Origin: Bacillota bacterium
GTDB taxonomy: Bacteria; Bacillota; Clostridia; Lachnospirales; Lachnospiraceae
Reading direction: 5' to 3'
DNA: 64,000 nucleotides
Assembly (NCBI GenBank): GCA_023392615.1
Contig: JAEVYT010000030.1
Coordinates: 124,001 to 188,000 of the forward strand
The notes under the pieces: model-generated
What the model was told of the DNA's origin: nothing
Seen by the model: the letters and a program-made list of their open reading frames with translations, nothing else
Databases searched by the model: none
Translations under genes and position numbers: made by a program
Shown: positions 63,116 through 64,000 of the stretch, one piece after another
How the letters are laid out: every line of letters starts with the position of its first letter
Numbering within the stretch: position 1 is the first letter of the stretch

Positions 63116-63781
63116 ATGGAAATCATAAAAGCGGAACAGGTATATTATTCTTACCAAACCAAATACCAAACAATCGAAGCAGTTTGTGGTATTTCCTATG
63201 TTTTTGAGACCGGTAAAATGTATGCAATTGTAGGAGAATCTGGTTCTGGAAAAAGTACATTTTTGTCTTTGTTAGCAGGACTTGATTTGCCCACCAAGGG
63301 AAGGATCTATGTGGAAGGAGAAGATATTGCTACACTGAATCGAGATGTTTATCGTAAGGAAAAGGCATCGGTAGTATACCAATCATTTAATTTGTTTCAG
63401 CTCCTGACGGCCAGGGAAAATATAATGTTTCCGATGGAATTAAAAGGGGTGAAGAGAAAGGTAGCATTAAAAAATGCTATTGAATTAATGGAACAGGTAG
63501 GACTTCGTAAGCAGGTAGCAAACCAATTTCCACAGATGATGAGCGGCGGTGAACAGCAGAGGGTGGCGATTGCAAGAGCGTTAGCTTGTGGTGGAAAGAT
63601 TATATTGGCGGATGAACCAACTGGCAATCTAGATTCTGAAAATGAGAAGAATATAGTACGCTTATTAAAGGTAGCAGCACATAACATGGATTATGCAGTT
63701 ATTGTGATTACACATAATTCAGAGGTTGCATCGGTGGCCGATCATATTCTAAGGATGAGAGATGGTAAGTTGATAGATTAG
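63116..63781 (+). CDS. ABC transporter ATP-binding protein
   Basis: 221 residues, MacB/LolD-type ATPase. Walker A GESGSGKST is near residue 39, Q-loop VVYQSFNLFQ, ABC signature MSGGEQQRVAIARALA near residue 140, Walker B IILADEPTGNLDSEN, and H-loop VIVITHN. GGAGG precedes the ATG. It is flanked by the first permease and a second permease gene, forming a three-gene operon. It powers the permeases from the cytoplasm. Confidence 0.96.
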   Translation: MEIIKAEQVYYSYQTKYQTIEAVCGISYVFETGKMYAIVGESGSGKSTFLSLLAGLDLPTKGRIYVEGEDIATLNRDVYRKEKASVVYQSFNLFQLLTARENIMFPMELKGVKRKVALKNAIELMEQVGLRKQVANQFPQMMSGGEQQRVAIARALACGGKIILADEPTGNLDSENEKNIVRLLKVAAHNMDYAVIVITHNSEVASVADHILRMRDGKLID

Positions 63782-63792
63782 GAGGGGGGGTG

Positions 63793-64000
63793 ATGTTAAT
63801 TAGAAACAGTATAAGACAATTAAAGAGAACCCCAGTAAAATCATTCCTGTTCCTGATACTCATCTCTTTTGCAACCATATTATGTTCCTTAGGGGTTCAA
63901 TTGTGGAAGATGAGTGATTCCAATGTAAAGGAGTTTGAAAAAGCATTTACAACCATCGGAACTGTGGAGCAAAAGAAGACTGTTATGAAAAAACAGGAAG
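63793..64000 (+). CDS. ABC transporter permease, partial (cut by window end)
   Basis: Open from ATG 63793 to the window end (about 69 codons), preceded by GGAGGGGGGG; the GTG at 63790 is an alternative. The N-terminus MLIRNSIRQLKRTPVKSFLF, then LILISFATILCSLGVQLW, is a typical FtsX-type N-terminal membrane segment after a basic stretch. It starts 11 bases after the ATPase, so it is the second permease of the transporter. Confidence 0.75.
   Translation, partial: MLIRNSIRQLKRTPVKSFLFLILISFATILCSLGVQLWKMSDSNVKEFEKAFTTIGTVEQKKTVMKKQE

Overview
The window reads as chromosome of a low-GC, anaerobic, Gram-positive bacterium, most likely a Lachnospiraceae member near Lachnoclostridium (Clostridium) phytofermentans. 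This is inferred from protein style, AGGAGG-type ribosome binding sites, TTGACA/TATAAT promoters, a pyruvate formate-lyase pair, a T-box leader, a SigI/RsgI pair and a GGGtGRT gene pair. No database search was possible. Most of the window is core metabolism with short operons, interrupted by intergenic repeats and one visibly decaying accessory patch.

Layout. 1-2.4 kb: a PilZ (c-di-GMP) protein converging on a FliK-like hook-length protein. 2.7-9.2 kb: glutamate synthase gltB and gltD, with a structured leader before gltB that resembles an ANTAR target. 9.4-13.2 kb: AT-rich accessory patch of small membrane proteins and lipoproteins (WG repeats, DUF5104-like), with one frameshifted gene and one gene interrupted by an in-frame amber codon. 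13.3-16.7 kb: pflB-pflA behind a promoter containing a perfect 18-bp palindrome. 16.8-24.1 kb: a chemotaxis receptor, a histidine phosphatase, a membrane-anchored GDPD and helD. 24.4-31.9 kb: tRNA-Met, ispF, an ECF sigma factor with a DUF4179 partner, a cysteine-type T-box followed by cysE, cysS and mrnC, then a DUF4349 lipoprotein. 32-43.3 kb: a 229-bp MITE-like inverted repeat, a MATE pump, the deoD-deoC-cdd nucleoside salvage operon, glyA, a degV-LUD operon on the minus strand, topB and a hexapeptide-repeat protein. 43.5-45.3 kb: an IscU/NifU-like protein paired with a GGGtGRT protein, an uncharacterised conserved pair. 45.5-53.7 kb: a secreted leucine-rich-repeat/Big2 protein, several small genes, a secreted deacetylase, two overlapping 52-codon ORFs and an L-fucose/arabinose isomerase family enzyme. 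53.7-56.3 kb: sigI-rsgI with a duplicated, unrecognised extracellular module. 56.4-61.7 kb: two homocysteine methyltransferases, one fused to methylenetetrahydrofolate reductase. 61.8-64 kb: an ABC transporter (permease, ATPase, second permease cut by the window end).

How the genes work together. GltB/GltD assimilate ammonia. PflB/PflA make formate and acetyl-CoA. GlyA, the MTHFR fusion and MetH form a folate one-carbon and methionine route, and CysE/CysS handle cysteine supply and use. DeoD/DeoC/Cdd salvage nucleosides. SigI/RsgI, the ECF/DUF4179 pair, the PilZ protein and the chemoreceptor are the sensing layer. The best candidates for undescribed biology are the IscU-like/GGGtGRT pair, the duplicated sensor module on RsgI, the two small overlapping ORFs near 51.1 kb, the Cys-ladder LRR protein and the possible ANTAR-type leader of gltB.
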